Below, in pieces: positions 44,485 through 54,455 of a DNA stretch of 64,000 bases. The notes under the pieces were generated by a model that worked only from the letters and a program-made list of their open reading frames with translations, made no database searches and was not told the origin of the DNA. The DNA comes from Shinella lacus (GTDB lineage: Bacteria; Pseudomonadota; Alphaproteobacteria; Rhizobiales; Rhizobiaceae), in the NCBI RefSeq assembly GCF_010994755.1, contig NZ_WHSB02000009.1, positions 62,001 to 126,000 on the forward strand, in the 5' to 3' direction. The translations under genes and the position numbers were made by a program. The stretch's first letter is position 1, and each line of letters starts with the position of its first letter.

Positions 44485-45666
44485 TTACATGCTCTCTACG
44501 CACATCGCCACGCCCATGCCGCCGCCGATGCACAGCGTGGCAAGACCCTTCGAGGCGCCGCGGCGCTTCATCTCGAACAGCAGCGTGTTGAGGATGCGGG
44601 CGCCCGACGCGCCGATCGGGTGGCCGATGGCGATCGCACCGCCGTTGACGTTGACGATCGAGGGATCCCAGCCGAGGTCCTTGTTGACGGCGCAGGCCTG
44701 GGCGGCGAAGGCTTCGTTGGCCTCGACGAGGTCGACGTCGCCGATCTTCCAGCCGGCGCGCTCCAGCGCCTTGCGGGATGCCGGGATGGGGCCGGTGCCC
44801 ATGATCTTCGGATCGACGCCGGCGGTCGCCCAGGAAACGATGCGGGCGAGCGGCTGGATGCCACGGCGCGAGGCTTCGGCTTCGGACATCAGAAGGGCTG
44901 CGGCGGCGCCGTCATTGAGGCCGGAGGCGTTGGCGGCGGTCACGGTGCCTTCCTTGTCGAAGGCGGGGCGCAGCTTGCCCATCGAATCGAGCGTCGCGCC
45001 ATGGCGGATATATTCGTCGGAATCGACCGACACGTCGCCCTTGCGGCCCTTGACGATGAAGGGAACGATCTCGTCCTTGAAGCGGCCTTCCTTCTGGGCG
45101 GCCTCGGCCTTGTTCTGCGAGCCGACGGCGAAGACGTCCTGCTCCTCGCGCGAAAGCTGCCACTGCTTGGCGACGTTCTCGGCGGTGATGCCCATGTGGT
45201 AGCCGTAGAAGGCGTCGGTCAGGCCGTCCTTGATCATCGTGTCGATCATCTTGAAATCGCCCATCTTCACGCCGCCGCGCAGATGCGCGCAGTGCGGCGC
45301 CATCGACATGGATTCCATCCCGCCGGCGACGATAATGCTGGCGTCGCCCGTCGCGATCTGCTGCATGCCGAGCGCGACGGCGCGAAGCCCCGAACCGCAG
45401 AGCTGGTTCATGGTCCAGGCGGTCGCTTCCTGCGGAATGCCGGCCTTCATGGCGGCCTGGCGGGCCGGATTCTGGCCTTCGCCGGCCTGCAGCACCTGGC
45501 CGAGGATCACCTCGTTCACTTCGCCAGCCGCCACGCCCGCGCGCTCCAGAACTGCCGAAACGACCGTCGCCCCGAGTTCGTGGGCAGGCGTATTGGCGAA
45601 GGAGCCGTTGAAGGACCCGACCGCGGTGCGGGCGGCGCTGGCGATGACGATGGATGGGGTGCTCAT
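44485..45666 (-). CDS. phbA: Acetyl-CoA acetyltransferase (beta-ketothiolase)
   Basis: 393 residues, cytosolic thiolase condensing two acetyl-CoA to acetoacetyl-CoA, first step of polyhydroxybutyrate synthesis. Active-site residues C90 ([10 protein letters not shown]), H349 ([10 protein letters not shown]) and C379 (CIGGGMG) are all in place and at the spacing of the Zoogloea enzyme. First gene of phbAB; divergent from the regulator gene phaR. Confidence 0.97.
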   Translation of the reverse strand: MSTPSIVIASAARTAVGSFNGSFANTPAHELGATVVSAVLERAGVAAGEVNEVILGQVLQAGEGQNPARQAAMKAGIPQEATAWTMNQLCGSGLRAVALGMQQIATGDASIIVAGGMESMSMAPHCAHLRGGVKMGDFKMIDTMIKDGLTDAFYGYHMGITAENVAKQWQLSREEQDVFAVGSQNKAEAAQKEGRFKDEIVPFIVKGRKGDVSVDSDEYIRHGATLDSMGKLRPAFDKEGTVTAANASGLNDGAAAALLMSEAEASRRGIQPLARIVSWATAGVDPKIMGTGPIPASRKALERAGWKIGDVDLVEANEAFAAQACAVNKDLGWDPSIVNVNGGAIAIGHPIGASGARILNTLLFEMKRRGASKGLATLCIGGGMGVAMCVESM

Positions 45667-45827
45667 GGTGGTACGTCCTCAGTTCTATCGACCGGTGGTC
45701 GGCCTTGGAACCGGGCTCAACGCGCGAACGACGCGAGCCCGGCGGTTCTCCCGGTATCAAAACTGGCAAAGCGGGAGGGGAGAGTCAAACGGGATATCCG
45801 GCGCCGCTAAAATTTCATCAAAGCGAC

Positions 45828-45858
45828 GCGCAGCATAAAAATCCATGTTGCGCAGCAT
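45828..45858. promoter_or_regulatory. Phased direct repeat in the phaR-phbA control region
   Basis: GCGCAGCAT is found exactly twice, at 45828-45836 and 45850-45858. The 22-bp spacing puts both copies on the same face of the helix. It lies in the 292-base gap between divergent phbA and phaR, 101 bases before the phaR start. PhaR-type regulators bind TGC/GCA-containing sites, so it is a candidate PhaR operator. An inverted repeat CCGGGCTC/GAGCCCGG (45711-45742) near phbA may structure its leader. Confidence 0.45.
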
Positions 45859-45958
45859 TCCTCGCCGCATCGCACAATTCGATTGTCAGGTCGCGACTTT
45901 TTGCGGATACTCGACAGGATCAAAAAAGAAACAGGAACACGGGGATGAGGAGACCCTA

Positions 45959-46537
45959 ATGGCCCGCAACGACGGTCAGATCGTCATCAAGAAATATGCG
46001 AACCGCCGCCTCTACAACACCGGCACGAGCACCTATGTGACGCTCGACGATCTCGCGGTCATGGTGAAGAAGGGCGAGGAATTCACCGTGCAGGATGCGA
46101 AGTCCGGCGACGACATCACCCATTCCGTGCTGACGCAGATCATCTTCGAGCAGGAATCGAAGACCGGCAACACGCTCCTGCCGATCTCGTTCCTGCGCCA
46201 GCTCATCTCCTATTACGGCGACCAGATGCAGATGGTGGTGCCGAGCTATCTCGAGCACTCCATGCAGGCCTTCACCGATCAGCAGTCGCAGATGCGCGAG
46301 CAGATCAACAAGACCTTCGGCGATACCCCGCTCGGCAAGAACCTGCAGGTGCCGATGGCGCTGATCGAGGAGACGACGCGGCGCAACACGGAGCTGTTCC
46401 AGCAGGCGATGAAGATGTTCTCGCCCTTCGCCAATGCCGCGCCGGCAAAGGAGACCCGCAAGGCCGAGCCCAAGGATCTCGACGAACTGAAGGAACAGCT
46501 GCGCGCGCTCCAGACGAAGCTCGACAATCTAAGCTAA
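45959..46537 (+). CDS. phaR: Polyhydroxyalkanoate synthesis repressor PhaR
   Basis: 192 residues from the ATG at 45959, with GAGGAGA upstream; the open frame reaches back to 45845 but the conserved protein begins here. The N-terminal DNA-binding domain IVIKKYANRRLYNTGTSTYV, the repeat with DITHSVLTQIIFEQE and the downstream PHB-accumulation domain (LLPISFLRQLI) are typical; a C-terminal coiled coil (about 165-192) follows. It senses polyester granules and controls phasin and PHB genes; in rhizobia it is also called AniA and affects carbon flow. Confidence 0.95.
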   Translation: MARNDGQIVIKKYANRRLYNTGTSTYVTLDDLAVMVKKGEEFTVQDAKSGDDITHSVLTQIIFEQESKTGNTLLPISFLRQLISYYGDQMQMVVPSYLEHSMQAFTDQQSQMREQINKTFGDTPLGKNLQVPMALIEETTRRNTELFQQAMKMFSPFANAAPAKETRKAEPKDLDELKEQLRALQTKLDNLS

Positions 46538-46550
46538 GAAAAAACGGGCT

Positions 46551-46571
46551 GGCGCGGGGTTGCCCCGCGCC
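46551..46571. terminator. Hairpin between phaR and the membrane-protein gene
   Basis: GGCGCGGGG (46551-46559) / CCCCGCGCC (46563-46571), a 9-bp GC stem with a 3-base loop, between convergent genes and touching the stop of the leftward one. T-tracts are weak, so the call is tentative. Confidence 0.6.
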
Positions 46572-46574
46572 GCG

Positions 46575-46982
46575 TCAAAGCCCGATCGAGACGTCCCGGC
46601 CGGCCGTGCGGATCGACACGGCAAAGCCTGCGATGACATCGATGAAGGTGATCGTCATCAGGATGAAGAAGATCTGCGTCGCAGCCCCCTGCACCAGCAG
46701 GAACTCGACGAGGAAAACCACGAACAGCACCATCGACAGCATGTGATCGAGCAGTGCGCGCGAGCCCGGCCGCGTAGCCTTCAGGATTTCCACGAAGAGC
46801 AGCACCAGCGCGATGAAGATGAGCAGATCGCCGAAGGCCATCGTCCAGGTCGTGCCGGACAGCATATTGACCGCCAGCACCTCGCTTTCGAGCACGGCGA
46901 CACCGCCCCCGCCGAACAGGCCAGCCATGGCGACGTTATAGAGGGCGAACGGAATGATCAGCAGCGGGATGGCAAAAAGCAT
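46575..46982 (-). CDS. Predicted inner membrane protein of unknown function
   Basis: 135 residues with four hydrophobic segments: about 1-24, 49-66, 79-98 and 102-122, and a basic C-terminus. I do not recognise a named family with confidence. The third segment pair is connected by an Arg-containing loop (TRPGSRALLDH). It stands alone between phaR (convergent) and rpmF (same strand, 166 bases upstream, separated by the rpmF terminator). Confidence 0.75.
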   Translation of the reverse strand: MLFAIPLLIIPFALYNVAMAGLFGGGGVAVLESEVLAVNMLSGTTWTMAFGDLLIFIALVLLFVEILKATRPGSRALLDHMLSMVLFVVFLVEFLLVQGAATQIFFILMTITFIDVIAGFAVSIRTAGRDVSIGL

Positions 46983-47091
46983 AGGCGACGCTCTCCTCTG
47001 GCCGCTCCCTGACGAGCAAGCCTTCCGGCCCTCTTAGCCGAAGTTTCGGCACAAGAAAATGTCGTGCGGGACGGAACGGAGCAAATGCCCG

Positions 47092-47118
47092 AAAAGAAAA
47101 AGGCCGGACGAGCCGGCC
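47092..47118 (-). terminator. Rho-independent terminator of rpmF
   Basis: GGCCGG (47102-47107) / CCGGCC (47113-47118), 5-base loop; on the minus strand it is followed by TTTTTCTTTT. It starts 31 bases after the rpmF stop codon. Confidence 0.85.
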
Positions 47119-47148
47119 CCTGATCTCAGCTGATGCCGAAAACGCAGA

Positions 47149-47334
47149 TTATGCGCTTTCCTTCGGCGTCAGAACCTGGCGACCGCGGTACATGCCGGTC
47201 TTCAGGTCGATGTGGTGCGGACGGCGCAGTTCGCCCGAGTTCTTGTCTTCGACGTAGGTCGAACCCTTCAGAGCGTCTGCGGAACGGCGCATACCGCGCT
47301 TGGACGGGCTCGTTTTTCTTTTCGGTACAGCCAT
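47149..47334 (-). CDS. rpmF: 50S ribosomal protein L32
   Basis: 61 residues, very basic, beginning [20 protein letters not shown] as in all L32 proteins. The cysteines that bind zinc in some bacteria are absent, which is normal for alphaproteobacterial L32. Single gene with a clear terminator. In many rhizobia it is adjacent to mtgA, here about 1 kb away with a GST gene in between. Confidence 0.97.
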   Translation of the reverse strand: MAVPKRKTSPSKRGMRRSADALKGSTYVEDKNSGELRRPHHIDLKTGMYRGRQVLTPKESA

Positions 47335-47481
47335 TTCACTAACTCCACTTATCGGGCAAACACATCCTCAGGCCACCGGACGGGCGACAGGGACATGTCT
47401 TTATCTCGGAAATTGGGCCGGCTTATACACAGCAAAACCCTGCTTGACCAGACCCCGGCCTGATTTTTTCGATTCTCTCGC

Positions 47482-48129
47482 TCAGGCTTCGTCTTCCGGC
47501 ACGATCCACGGTTCGGCCAGTGCCGCCGCCTGCCACTTCTGCCAGGCGGGGTGCGCCTTCATGCGCGCCATGTAGCCCTGTACCGTTTCGTCCGCTGTCA
47601 GGCGATAGATTTCGAAGCGATTGACGACCGGCGCATACATCGCATCCGCCGCGGAAAAATCGCCGAACAGGAACGGCCCGCCGGAGCGCGCCAGAAGCCC
47701 CTTCCAGATCGTCTCGATGCGCGCAACGTCGTCCATGACGCCCTCGGGCAGGTCGATTTCCGCCGGCGTGCGGCGGATGTTCATCGGGCAGGCGCCGCGC
47801 AGCGCGCGAAAACCGGAAAGCATTTCCATCGAGATCGACCGCGCCTCGGCTCGCGCCGCGCGGTCCTTCGGCCAGATCCCGGCCTCGGGAAAGAGTTCGG
47901 CGACATATTCGATGATCGCCAGCGATTCCCACACCCGCACGTCGCCGTGGTGCAGCACCGGCACGCGGCCCGTCGGCGAGATCGGCTTGAATTCGGGATT
48001 GCCGGCGGGATAATCGAAGGGGATCACATGATCCGTGAAGGCGATGCCCGCCGCTTCCATGGCGATCCACGGCCGGAAGGACCAGGAGGAATAGTTCTTG
48101 TTGCCGAGATAGAGGACGAGGTCGGACAT
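47482..48129 (-). CDS. Glutathione S-transferase family protein
   Basis: 215 residues. N-terminal thioredoxin-like domain with LYLGNKNYSSWSFRPWIAME (SSWS/SFRPW motif, as in the maleylacetoacetate-isomerase-like bacterial group) and the glutathione-contacting GRVPVLHHGD and ESLAIIEYVAE. The C-terminal half is helical. Substrate unknown. It sits on the same strand as mtgA (upstream, 76 bases). Confidence 0.92.
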   Translation of the reverse strand: MSDLVLYLGNKNYSSWSFRPWIAMEAAGIAFTDHVIPFDYPAGNPEFKPISPTGRVPVLHHGDVRVWESLAIIEYVAELFPEAGIWPKDRAARAEARSISMEMLSGFRALRGACPMNIRRTPAEIDLPEGVMDDVARIETIWKGLLARSGGPFLFGDFSAADAMYAPVVNRFEIYRLTADETVQGYMARMKAHPAWQKWQAAALAEPWIVPEDEA

Positions 48130-48205
48130 GGTCTTGTGGCACTCCGTTCAGGTGCGGCGGACCGTAAGCATTCAGGCAGGCAAGCGCCAATGAAAAGGCC
48201 TGAAG

Positions 48206-48889
48206 TCACTCATAAAGGCACTTGATATATTCGCCGGAGCGGGTGGCGCGCCGCTCGATCAAACGCGCAAGCCGTTGCAGGCCGCGCCCCGGTTTACCGG
48301 CATTGCGCTCGTAAGGGTTTGGCAACGAAACCGCCAGCAGCGCCGCCTGCCGGCGCGAGAGTTTTGCGGCCGGCACGTTGAAATGATGCTGCGCCGCCGC
48401 CTCGATGCCGTAGATGCCCGGCCCCCATTCGGCGATGTTGAGATAGATCTCCATCAGCCGCCGCTTGCTCCAGATGAAATCCGCGGCGACCGCCAGCGGC
48501 AGTTCCATCGCCTTGCGCAGGAACGAGCGGCCGTTCCAGAGAAACAGGTTCTTTGCCGTCTGCATCGGGATGGTGCTGGCGCCGCGGGTCTGTTCGCCGG
48601 CCAGCGCCTCGTTGACGACCGCACGCATCTCGCCCCAGTCGACGCCGCCATGACGGCAGAACTGCCCGTCCTCGGACATCATGACCGCCTGCACCAGATT
48701 GGGCGAGATCGCGTCGAACTCCACCCATTGCCGGTCATAGCCGCGCAGGAGCGCCAGATCGCGCAGCATCAGCGTCGAGACAGGGCGGACGAATTCGATC
48801 GTGTAAAGCAGGATCAGCACATAGGGCAGCGCAATGAAGGCCAGCACGGCAAGGACGATACGTCGCCAGTTCCGGCGCAGCCGGCTCAT
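48206..48889 (-). CDS. mtgA: Monofunctional biosynthetic peptidoglycan transglycosylase
   Basis: GT51 enzyme polymerising lipid II glycan chains at the outer face of the inner membrane. 227 residues from the ATG at 48889, which has GAGAGGG 8 bases upstream and gives the normal family length; an ATG at 48997 would add 36 residues. A single membrane anchor spans about 10-32. The catalytic glutamate is in [31 protein letters not shown] and [18 protein letters not shown] follow. Confidence 0.95.
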   Translation of the reverse strand: MSRLRRNWRRIVLAVLAFIALPYVLILLYTIEFVRPVSTLMLRDLALLRGYDRQWVEFDAISPNLVQAVMMSEDGQFCRHGGVDWGEMRAVVNEALAGEQTRGASTIPMQTAKNLFLWNGRSFLRKAMELPLAVAADFIWSKRRLMEIYLNIAEWGPGIYGIEAAAQHHFNVPAAKLSRRQAALLAVSLPNPYERNAGKPGRGLQRLARLIERRATRSGEYIKCLYE

Positions 48890-49096
48890 CCAACCGTCCC
48901 TCTCACCGGCTTCCGCCTCCGTATTGACCGTGTCTGCGCGTGTTTCCGGTACGATGTCCAAGAGCCGGCGTCCGTCCTTCCGTCGTTGCGCCTTCATACC
49001 GTCCCGGCTCGCCAAAAACCAGTGCGCGCCGCGATTCTTTGAAGCACCCCGGGCATTGCCGTTGCGTCGACCGGGAGCCCATGCCAAAGAGCGGCG

Positions 49097-50014
49097 ATGA
49101 GCGAACGTTACCAGGAATTCCAGTCGCACCTCAGAACCAATGCCGAAGCGGTGGAGGCGCTGCTGGCGGCGCTGCTCTCCGGCGCCGTGCAGACGGACGA
49201 GATCGCGCGGCCGGAACGCCTGCTCGCCGCCATGCGCCATGCTGTCCTCAACGGCGGCAAGCGCCTGCGCCCCTTCCTGGTCATCGAGACCGCCGCCCTC
49301 TTTGCGAATGTCGAGCGCGAGACGGCGCTGCGCATCGGTGCGGCGCTCGAATGCATCCACTGTTATTCGCTCGTGCATGACGACCTGCCCGCCATGGACG
49401 ACGACGACCTGCGCCGCGGACAGCCGACTGTGCACGTCGCCTTCGACGAGGCCGCCGCCATCCTTGCCGGCGACAGCCTGCTGACGCTCGCCTTCGATAT
49501 CGTCGCGGCCCCCGAAACCCGCCTGCCCGATGCCACCAAGACCGCTCTGGTGCTTGCGCTGGCGCGTGCCGCCGGCATCGGCGGCATGGCCGGTGGCCAA
49601 GCGCTCGATCTTGCGGCGGAGACGGTGGCACCGGACGAGGACGGCATCGTCACGCTCCAGGCGATGAAGACCGGCGCGCTGCTGCGCTTTGCCTGCGAGG
49701 CCGGCGCAATCATCGCCGGCGCCCCGGACCGCGACCGGCTGACACTGCGCCGCTACGGCGAAACAGTCGGCCTCGCCTTCCAGATCGCCGACGATCTCCT
49801 CGACCTCACCGCCGATGCGCAGACCATGGGCAAGGCGACCGGCAAGGATGCCGAGCGCGGCAAGGCGACGCTCGTGTCGCGCCGCGGCCAGGCCTGGGCG
49901 GAAAACCGTCTTCGCGAGCTTGTAACGGAGGCCGAGGCGCTGCTTGCGCCGTTCAGCCATCGGGCCGACATCCTGATCGAAACCGCCCATTTCATCGCAA
50001 ATCGCAGGAATTGA
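49097..50014 (+). CDS. ispA: Polyprenyl synthetase (farnesyl diphosphate synthase type)
   Basis: 305 residues. First aspartate-rich motif [10 protein letters not shown] at 95-104, LRRGQPTVH after it, the conserved GGKRLRP at 53-59 and the second motif QIADDLLD near 230. The spacing fits short-chain trans-prenyltransferases that make C15 farnesyl diphosphate from DMAPP and IPP. Divergent from mtgA; hisC starts 4 bases after its stop, so the two are probably one transcript. Confidence 0.93.
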   Translation: MSERYQEFQSHLRTNAEAVEALLAALLSGAVQTDEIARPERLLAAMRHAVLNGGKRLRPFLVIETAALFANVERETALRIGAALECIHCYSLVHDDLPAMDDDDLRRGQPTVHVAFDEAAAILAGDSLLTLAFDIVAAPETRLPDATKTALVLALARAAGIGGMAGGQALDLAAETVAPDEDGIVTLQAMKTGALLRFACEAGAIIAGAPDRDRLTLRRYGETVGLAFQIADDLLDLTADAQTMGKATGKDAERGKATLVSRRGQAWAENRLRELVTEAEALLAPFSHRADILIETAHFIANRRN

Positions 50015-50018
50015 CCTC

Positions 50019-51074
50019 ATGAGCAAATTCTGGTCGCCGATCGTCGCCACGCTCAAGCCCTATGTCGCAGGCGAGCAGCCGCGCATTCAAAACCTCACCA
50101 AGCTCAACACCAACGAAAACCCCTACGGCCCCTCGCCCAAGGCGATTGCCGCCATGCAGGCCGCCGTGGCCGACAGCCTGAAGCTCTATCCGGACCCGTC
50201 CGCGCTGGCGCTGCGCCAGTCGATCGCCCGCTTCTACGGTGTCGACGCGGACCAGGTCTTCGTCGGCAACGGCTCGGACGAGGTGCTGGCGCATGCCTTC
50301 GTGGCGCTGCTCAAGCATGAGAAGCCGCTGCTCTATCCGGATATCACCTACAGCTTCTATCCGACCTATTGCCGCCTGTTCGGCATCGAGGCCGTGGAAA
50401 TCCCGCTGAAGGACGATTTCACCATCGACCTTGCCGACTACGACCGCCCCTGCGGCGCCATCGTCCTGCCGAACCCCAACGCCCCCACCGGCATCGGGCT
50501 GCCGCTCGCGGCCATCGAGAAGCTGGTGGCCGAACACCCCGACCAGCCCGTGGTGGTCGACGAGGCCTATATCGACTTCGGCGGCGAAAGCGCGATCCCG
50601 CTGACGAAAAAATACGACAACCTGCTCGTCGTGCACACGCTGTCGAAATCGCGCTCGCTCGCGGGTCTCCGCGTCGGCTACGCCATCGGCCAGCGCCCGC
50701 TGATCGACGCGCTGGAACGGGTCAAGGACAGTTTCAACTCCTATCCGCTCGACCGCATCGCCCAGGCCGGCGCCGCTGCCGCCATCGACGACCGCGCATG
50801 GTTCGACGAGACGCGGGGCAAGGTCATCGAAACGCGCGAACGCGTCAGCGGCGCCCTGCGCCAGCGCGGCTTCGAGGTCCTGCCGTCGCAGGCAAACTTC
50901 GTCTTCGCCCGCCACCCGGCCCACAGCGGCGAAGCGCTCGCCAAGGGCCTGCGCGAGCGCGCCGTGCTGGTGCGCCACTTCGCCAAGCCCCGCATCTCGG
51001 ATTTCCTGCGCATCACCATCGGCACGCCGGAGGAATGCGACCGCCTGATCGCCGCGGTCGAGGAAATCGTCTAA
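50019..51074 (+). CDS. hisC: Histidinol-phosphate aminotransferase
   Basis: 351 residues, PLP-dependent fold type [16 protein letters not shown] at the start and the PLP lysine in [18 protein letters not shown] (HTLSKS, the internal aldimine lysine) identify the HisC family; VGNGSDEVL is the cofactor phosphate loop. It converts imidazole-acetol phosphate to histidinol phosphate, and such enzymes can also act on aromatic amino acids. Rhizobia often have several paralogs; this copy is linked to ispA, not to other his genes. Confidence 0.93.
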   Translation: MSKFWSPIVATLKPYVAGEQPRIQNLTKLNTNENPYGPSPKAIAAMQAAVADSLKLYPDPSALALRQSIARFYGVDADQVFVGNGSDEVLAHAFVALLKHEKPLLYPDITYSFYPTYCRLFGIEAVEIPLKDDFTIDLADYDRPCGAIVLPNPNAPTGIGLPLAAIEKLVAEHPDQPVVVDEAYIDFGGESAIPLTKKYDNLLVVHTLSKSRSLAGLRVGYAIGQRPLIDALERVKDSFNSYPLDRIAQAGAAAAIDDRAWFDETRGKVIETRERVSGALRQRGFEVLPSQANFVFARHPAHSGEALAKGLRERAVLVRHFAKPRISDFLRITIGTPEECDRLIAAVEEIV

Positions 51075-51185
51075 GCCCGCGAAAACCCCTCTTCCTTACC
51101 GGATGAGGGGGTCATGTGGTGCAATTCCGCGGCTTGGAGAGCTAAAGACGATCGGTTATCGTCCATCGAAATCCACCGGTGAACC

Positions 51186-51830
51186 ATGACCGATCTCACG
51201 CCCTATCTTCCCCAACTCGCCGTCGCCTGGACGGCCTATTTCATCGCCACGGCCTCGCCGGGGCCGGCGATCATTGCCATCATCGCGACCTCGATCAGCC
51301 AGGGCCGGCGGGCGGGGCTGGCGCTCGCTTCCGGCGTGCTGACGGGCTCCTATGTCTGGGCGATCCTGACGGTCTCCGGCCTTTCCGCACTGATCCGCAC
51401 CTATGGGCAGGCGCTCATCGTGCTGAAGGTCGTCGGCGGCTGTTACCTGCTCTGGCTCGCCTGGAACGCGTTTCGCGCCGCGCGCAGGAGCGAGGAAGTC
51501 TATCGCGCGCAGATGGCGGCGCTTCCGGCCCTGTCGCCGCGCCGACAATACCTCAAGGGCCTCGGCATCCACATCACCAATCCGAAGGCGATCTTCAACT
51601 GGATCATGCTGACGTCGCTCGGCATGCCGCCGGGCGCGCCGGGCGGCGTTCTGGCGAGCTTCATCGCCGGCTGCATGGTGATCGGGATCGCCGTCTTCCT
51701 CGGCTTCGCGCTGGTCTTCTCGCTCGGCCCCGTGCACCGGGCCTACCTGAAGTCGCGCCGCGCCATCGAAGGCATCATGGCCGCCTTCTTCGCCTTCGCC
51801 GGCTTCAAGCTACTGACGACTCGGCTCTGA
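51186..51830 (+). CDS. LysE family translocator
   Basis: 214 residues, about six membrane segments. TASPGPAIIAIIATSISQGR (about 22-41) and the central GIHITNPKAIFNWIMLTSLG mark the RhtB/LysE exporter family. Third copy of this family in the window. Its stop directly abuts the end of the convergent ispG gene (51830/51831), with no terminator between them. Confidence 0.92.
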   Translation: MTDLTPYLPQLAVAWTAYFIATASPGPAIIAIIATSISQGRRAGLALASGVLTGSYVWAILTVSGLSALIRTYGQALIVLKVVGGCYLLWLAWNAFRAARRSEEVYRAQMAALPALSPRRQYLKGLGIHITNPKAIFNWIMLTSLGMPPGAPGGVLASFIAGCMVIGIAVFLGFALVFSLGPVHRAYLKSRRAIEGIMAAFFAFAGFKLLTTRL

Positions 51831-53084
51831 TTATTCAGCCGCGGCCTGCCCCTGCCCGTAGCGCTTCTCGATGTAGTCGCCGACGAGCGTCTCGAAGTCG
51901 CCGGCGATGTTGGTGCCGCGCAGCGTCATCGCCTTCTTGCCGTCGACATAGACGGGCGCGATCGGCAGTTCGCCGGTGCCGGGCAGCGAGATGCCGATAT
52001 CGGCATGTTTGCTCTCGCCCGGGCCGTTGACGATGCAGCCCATGACCGCGACCTTGAGGCCCTCGACGCCCGGATATTTTTCCCGCCAGACCGGCATGTT
52101 CTTGCGGATGTCGTCCTGGATCTTCTGGGCGAGTTCCTGGAACACCGTCGACGTGGTGCGCCCGCAACCCGGACAGGCGGCGACGACCGGCAGGAACTGG
52201 CGGAAGCCCATGACCTGCAGCAATTCCTGCGCCACCTGCACTTCACGCGTACGATCGCCGCCGGGCTCCGGCGTCAGCGAGATGCGGATCGTATCGCCGA
52301 TGCCTTGCTGCATGAGGATGGCGAGCGAGGCCGACGAGGCGACCACGCCCTTGGTGCCCATGCCGGCCTCCGTGAGGCCGAGATGCAGCGCATGGTCGGA
52401 GCGCGAAGAGAGCATCGCATAGACGGCGATGAGGTCCTGCACGTTGGAAACCTTGGCCGACAGGATAATGTGGTCGCGCGCCAGGCCGATCTCCTCGGCA
52501 AGCTCCGCCGAAAGCAGCGCCGATTGGCAGATCGCCTCGCGCATGACCTGCTGGGCGGTCAGCGGAAAGCCCTTCGCCTGGTTGTCGTCCATCAGCCGGG
52601 TCAGCAGTTCCTGGTCGAGCGATCCCCAGTTGACGCCGATGCGCACCGGCTTGTCATAGCGGATCGCCGTCTCGACGATCGCACCGAACTGCCGGTCCTT
52701 CTTGTCCTTGAAGCCGACATTGCCGGGATTGATGCGGTACTTCGCCAGCGCCTCCGCGCAGGCCGGATGGTCGGCCAGCAGCTTGTGGCCGATATAGTGA
52801 AAATCGCCGACGAGCGGCACGTCCAGGCCGAGGCGCAACAGGCGCTCGCGGATTTTCGGCACTGCGGCCGCACTCTCGTCGCGGTCGACGGTGATGCGCA
52901 CGATCTCCGAACCGGCGCGATGCAGCGCCGCCACCTGGGCCACCGTACCGTCGATATCGGCCGTATCGGTGTTGGTCATCGACTGCACGACGACCGGCGC
53001 GCCGCCGCCGACGAGCACGCCGCCGACATCGACGCCGACGGACTGGCGCCGCGGCTTCGGTTCAAAATCGAAGGAAAAGGACAT
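51831..53084 (-). CDS. ispG: 4-hydroxy-3-methylbut-2-en-1-yl diphosphate synthase
   Basis: 417 residues, [4Fe-4S] enzyme of the MEP isoprenoid pathway, converting MEcPP to HMBPP. N-terminal [32 protein letters not shown] in the barrel, and the cluster cysteines in ACPGCGRTT and GCIVNGPGE. Together with ispA 2 kb away it shows that isoprenoid precursors are made by the MEP route. Start ATG at 53084. Confidence 0.97.
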   Translation of the reverse strand: MSFSFDFEPKPRRQSVGVDVGGVLVGGGAPVVVQSMTNTDTADIDGTVAQVAALHRAGSEIVRITVDRDESAAAVPKIRERLLRLGLDVPLVGDFHYIGHKLLADHPACAEALAKYRINPGNVGFKDKKDRQFGAIVETAIRYDKPVRIGVNWGSLDQELLTRLMDDNQAKGFPLTAQQVMREAICQSALLSAELAEEIGLARDHIILSAKVSNVQDLIAVYAMLSSRSDHALHLGLTEAGMGTKGVVASSASLAILMQQGIGDTIRISLTPEPGGDRTREVQVAQELLQVMGFRQFLPVVAACPGCGRTTSTVFQELAQKIQDDIRKNMPVWREKYPGVEGLKVAVMGCIVNGPGESKHADIGISLPGTGELPIAPVYVDGKKAMTLRGTNIAGDFETLVGDYIEKRYGQGQAAAE

Positions 53085-53225
53085 GGGAGAGCCTCTTGCT
53101 CGAAACGTGGCCGCGATCGGCTTGGGAACGCGCGGCCTTTGCCCTCAGGTGGATCAGGAAACGGGCCTTGTCAACCGTCAGGGCCGGGACGCGCGACGAT
53201 TTGATCGCCCCGCGCCCTCCCGGCC

Positions 53226-54419
53226 TCAGCGATGATCGCGCACATCCGCATGCACCGCATGGTGCGCGAGCAGCAGCACGACGATGAACAGCACCGGCAT
53301 CATGGCGAAGATGATCGCAAAACTCGTATGCTCGGCGATGAAGCCGATGACGGAGGGCGCGAAAAGCGAACCGGAATAGCCCATCACCGTCGCGACGGAG
53401 AGCGCCACGCCCTGAGCGAAGCCCGGCAGGTTGCCGGCGGCAGAAAAGGCGATCGGCACCATGTTGGAAATGCCGACGCCGCAGATCGCAAAGCCCGCCA
53501 TCGCCACATAGGCATTCGGCGCCGTGCCGGCGATGACCATGCCGATCATCGCCATGATCGTGCAGAAGCGCAGGGTCTTCACCGCGCCAAAACGATCGCG
53601 CACATGGTCGCCGGCAAAACGCATGACGGCCATGGTCAGCGAGAAGGCACCGAAGGCGAAGCCGGAGAGCCCCAGCGTCGCGCCGAGCTCGTCGCGCATG
53701 TAGAGCGCGCCCCAATCGAGGATCGCACCTTCCGGCACCATGGAAAACAGTGCCATCAGGCCGATCAGCCAGGGCAGAAGCGTCGTCGGCAGGCGCACCT
53801 TCTGGCGCTCGTCGTTCGGATGCGGCGCATCGTGCAGCACGAACGGCCAGATGACGAGAAGGGCCGCGGCGCCGATCACGGTGAGCAGGCCCGCATGCCC
53901 CATGACGCCGAGCGCCTCGATGAGGAAACCGCCGGTCGCCGCGCCGATGAAGGCGCCGAGGCTCCAGAAGGCGTGGCAGGACGACATGATGGCGCGCCGC
54001 ATCGACTTCTCGACCTCCACGGCGTTGCCGTTCATCGCCACGTCCATCGCCCCCATCAGCCCGCCGAAGAAGAAAATGGCGACAGCGCCGACGGGGATGT
54101 TCGGGGCGATCGAGAGCAGCAGCATGGTCGAGAGAAACAGGATCGTCGCGCCCTTCACGGTGCGCGTCGTGCCGAAATGGGCGATCAGGAAGCCGGCGAT
54201 CGGCATCAGGACGAGCGAGCCGATGCCGAAGAACATGATCATCAGGCCGAGCCCGGATTCGGAGAGCCCCAGGCGGGTGGCGAATTCCGGAATCTTCGTC
54301 GCCCAGGCACCGGCAAAGGTGCCGTTCAAGAGGAAAAGGCCGGAAACGGCGAGCCGCACGGGCGGGAAATAGGTCTTGGCGAAGGATTTGCCCTGGAGGG
54401 CACTTTCGGGCGTCGTCAT
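53226..54419 (-). CDS. MFS transporter (YbjJ-like)
   Basis: 397 residues, twelve predicted membrane segments. Family features: FLLNGTFAGAWATKIPEF in helix 1, GFLIAHFGTTRTVKG (motif A region) and GGLMGAMDVAMNGNAVEVE, typical of the YbjJ/fucose-permease-like group. Substrate unknown, perhaps a sugar or small metabolite given the DeoR regulator encoded 36 bases upstream on the same strand. Confidence 0.9.
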   Translation of the reverse strand: MTTPESALQGKSFAKTYFPPVRLAVSGLFLLNGTFAGAWATKIPEFATRLGLSESGLGLMIMFFGIGSLVLMPIAGFLIAHFGTTRTVKGATILFLSTMLLLSIAPNIPVGAVAIFFFGGLMGAMDVAMNGNAVEVEKSMRRAIMSSCHAFWSLGAFIGAATGGFLIEALGVMGHAGLLTVIGAAALLVIWPFVLHDAPHPNDERQKVRLPTTLLPWLIGLMALFSMVPEGAILDWGALYMRDELGATLGLSGFAFGAFSLTMAVMRFAGDHVRDRFGAVKTLRFCTIMAMIGMVIAGTAPNAYVAMAGFAICGVGISNMVPIAFSAAGNLPGFAQGVALSVATVMGYSGSLFAPSVIGFIAEHTSFAIIFAMMPVLFIVVLLLAHHAVHADVRDHR

Positions 54420-54455
54420 GGGAATTCCATTTCAGGGAAGCTGGGTGGGCGGCGC

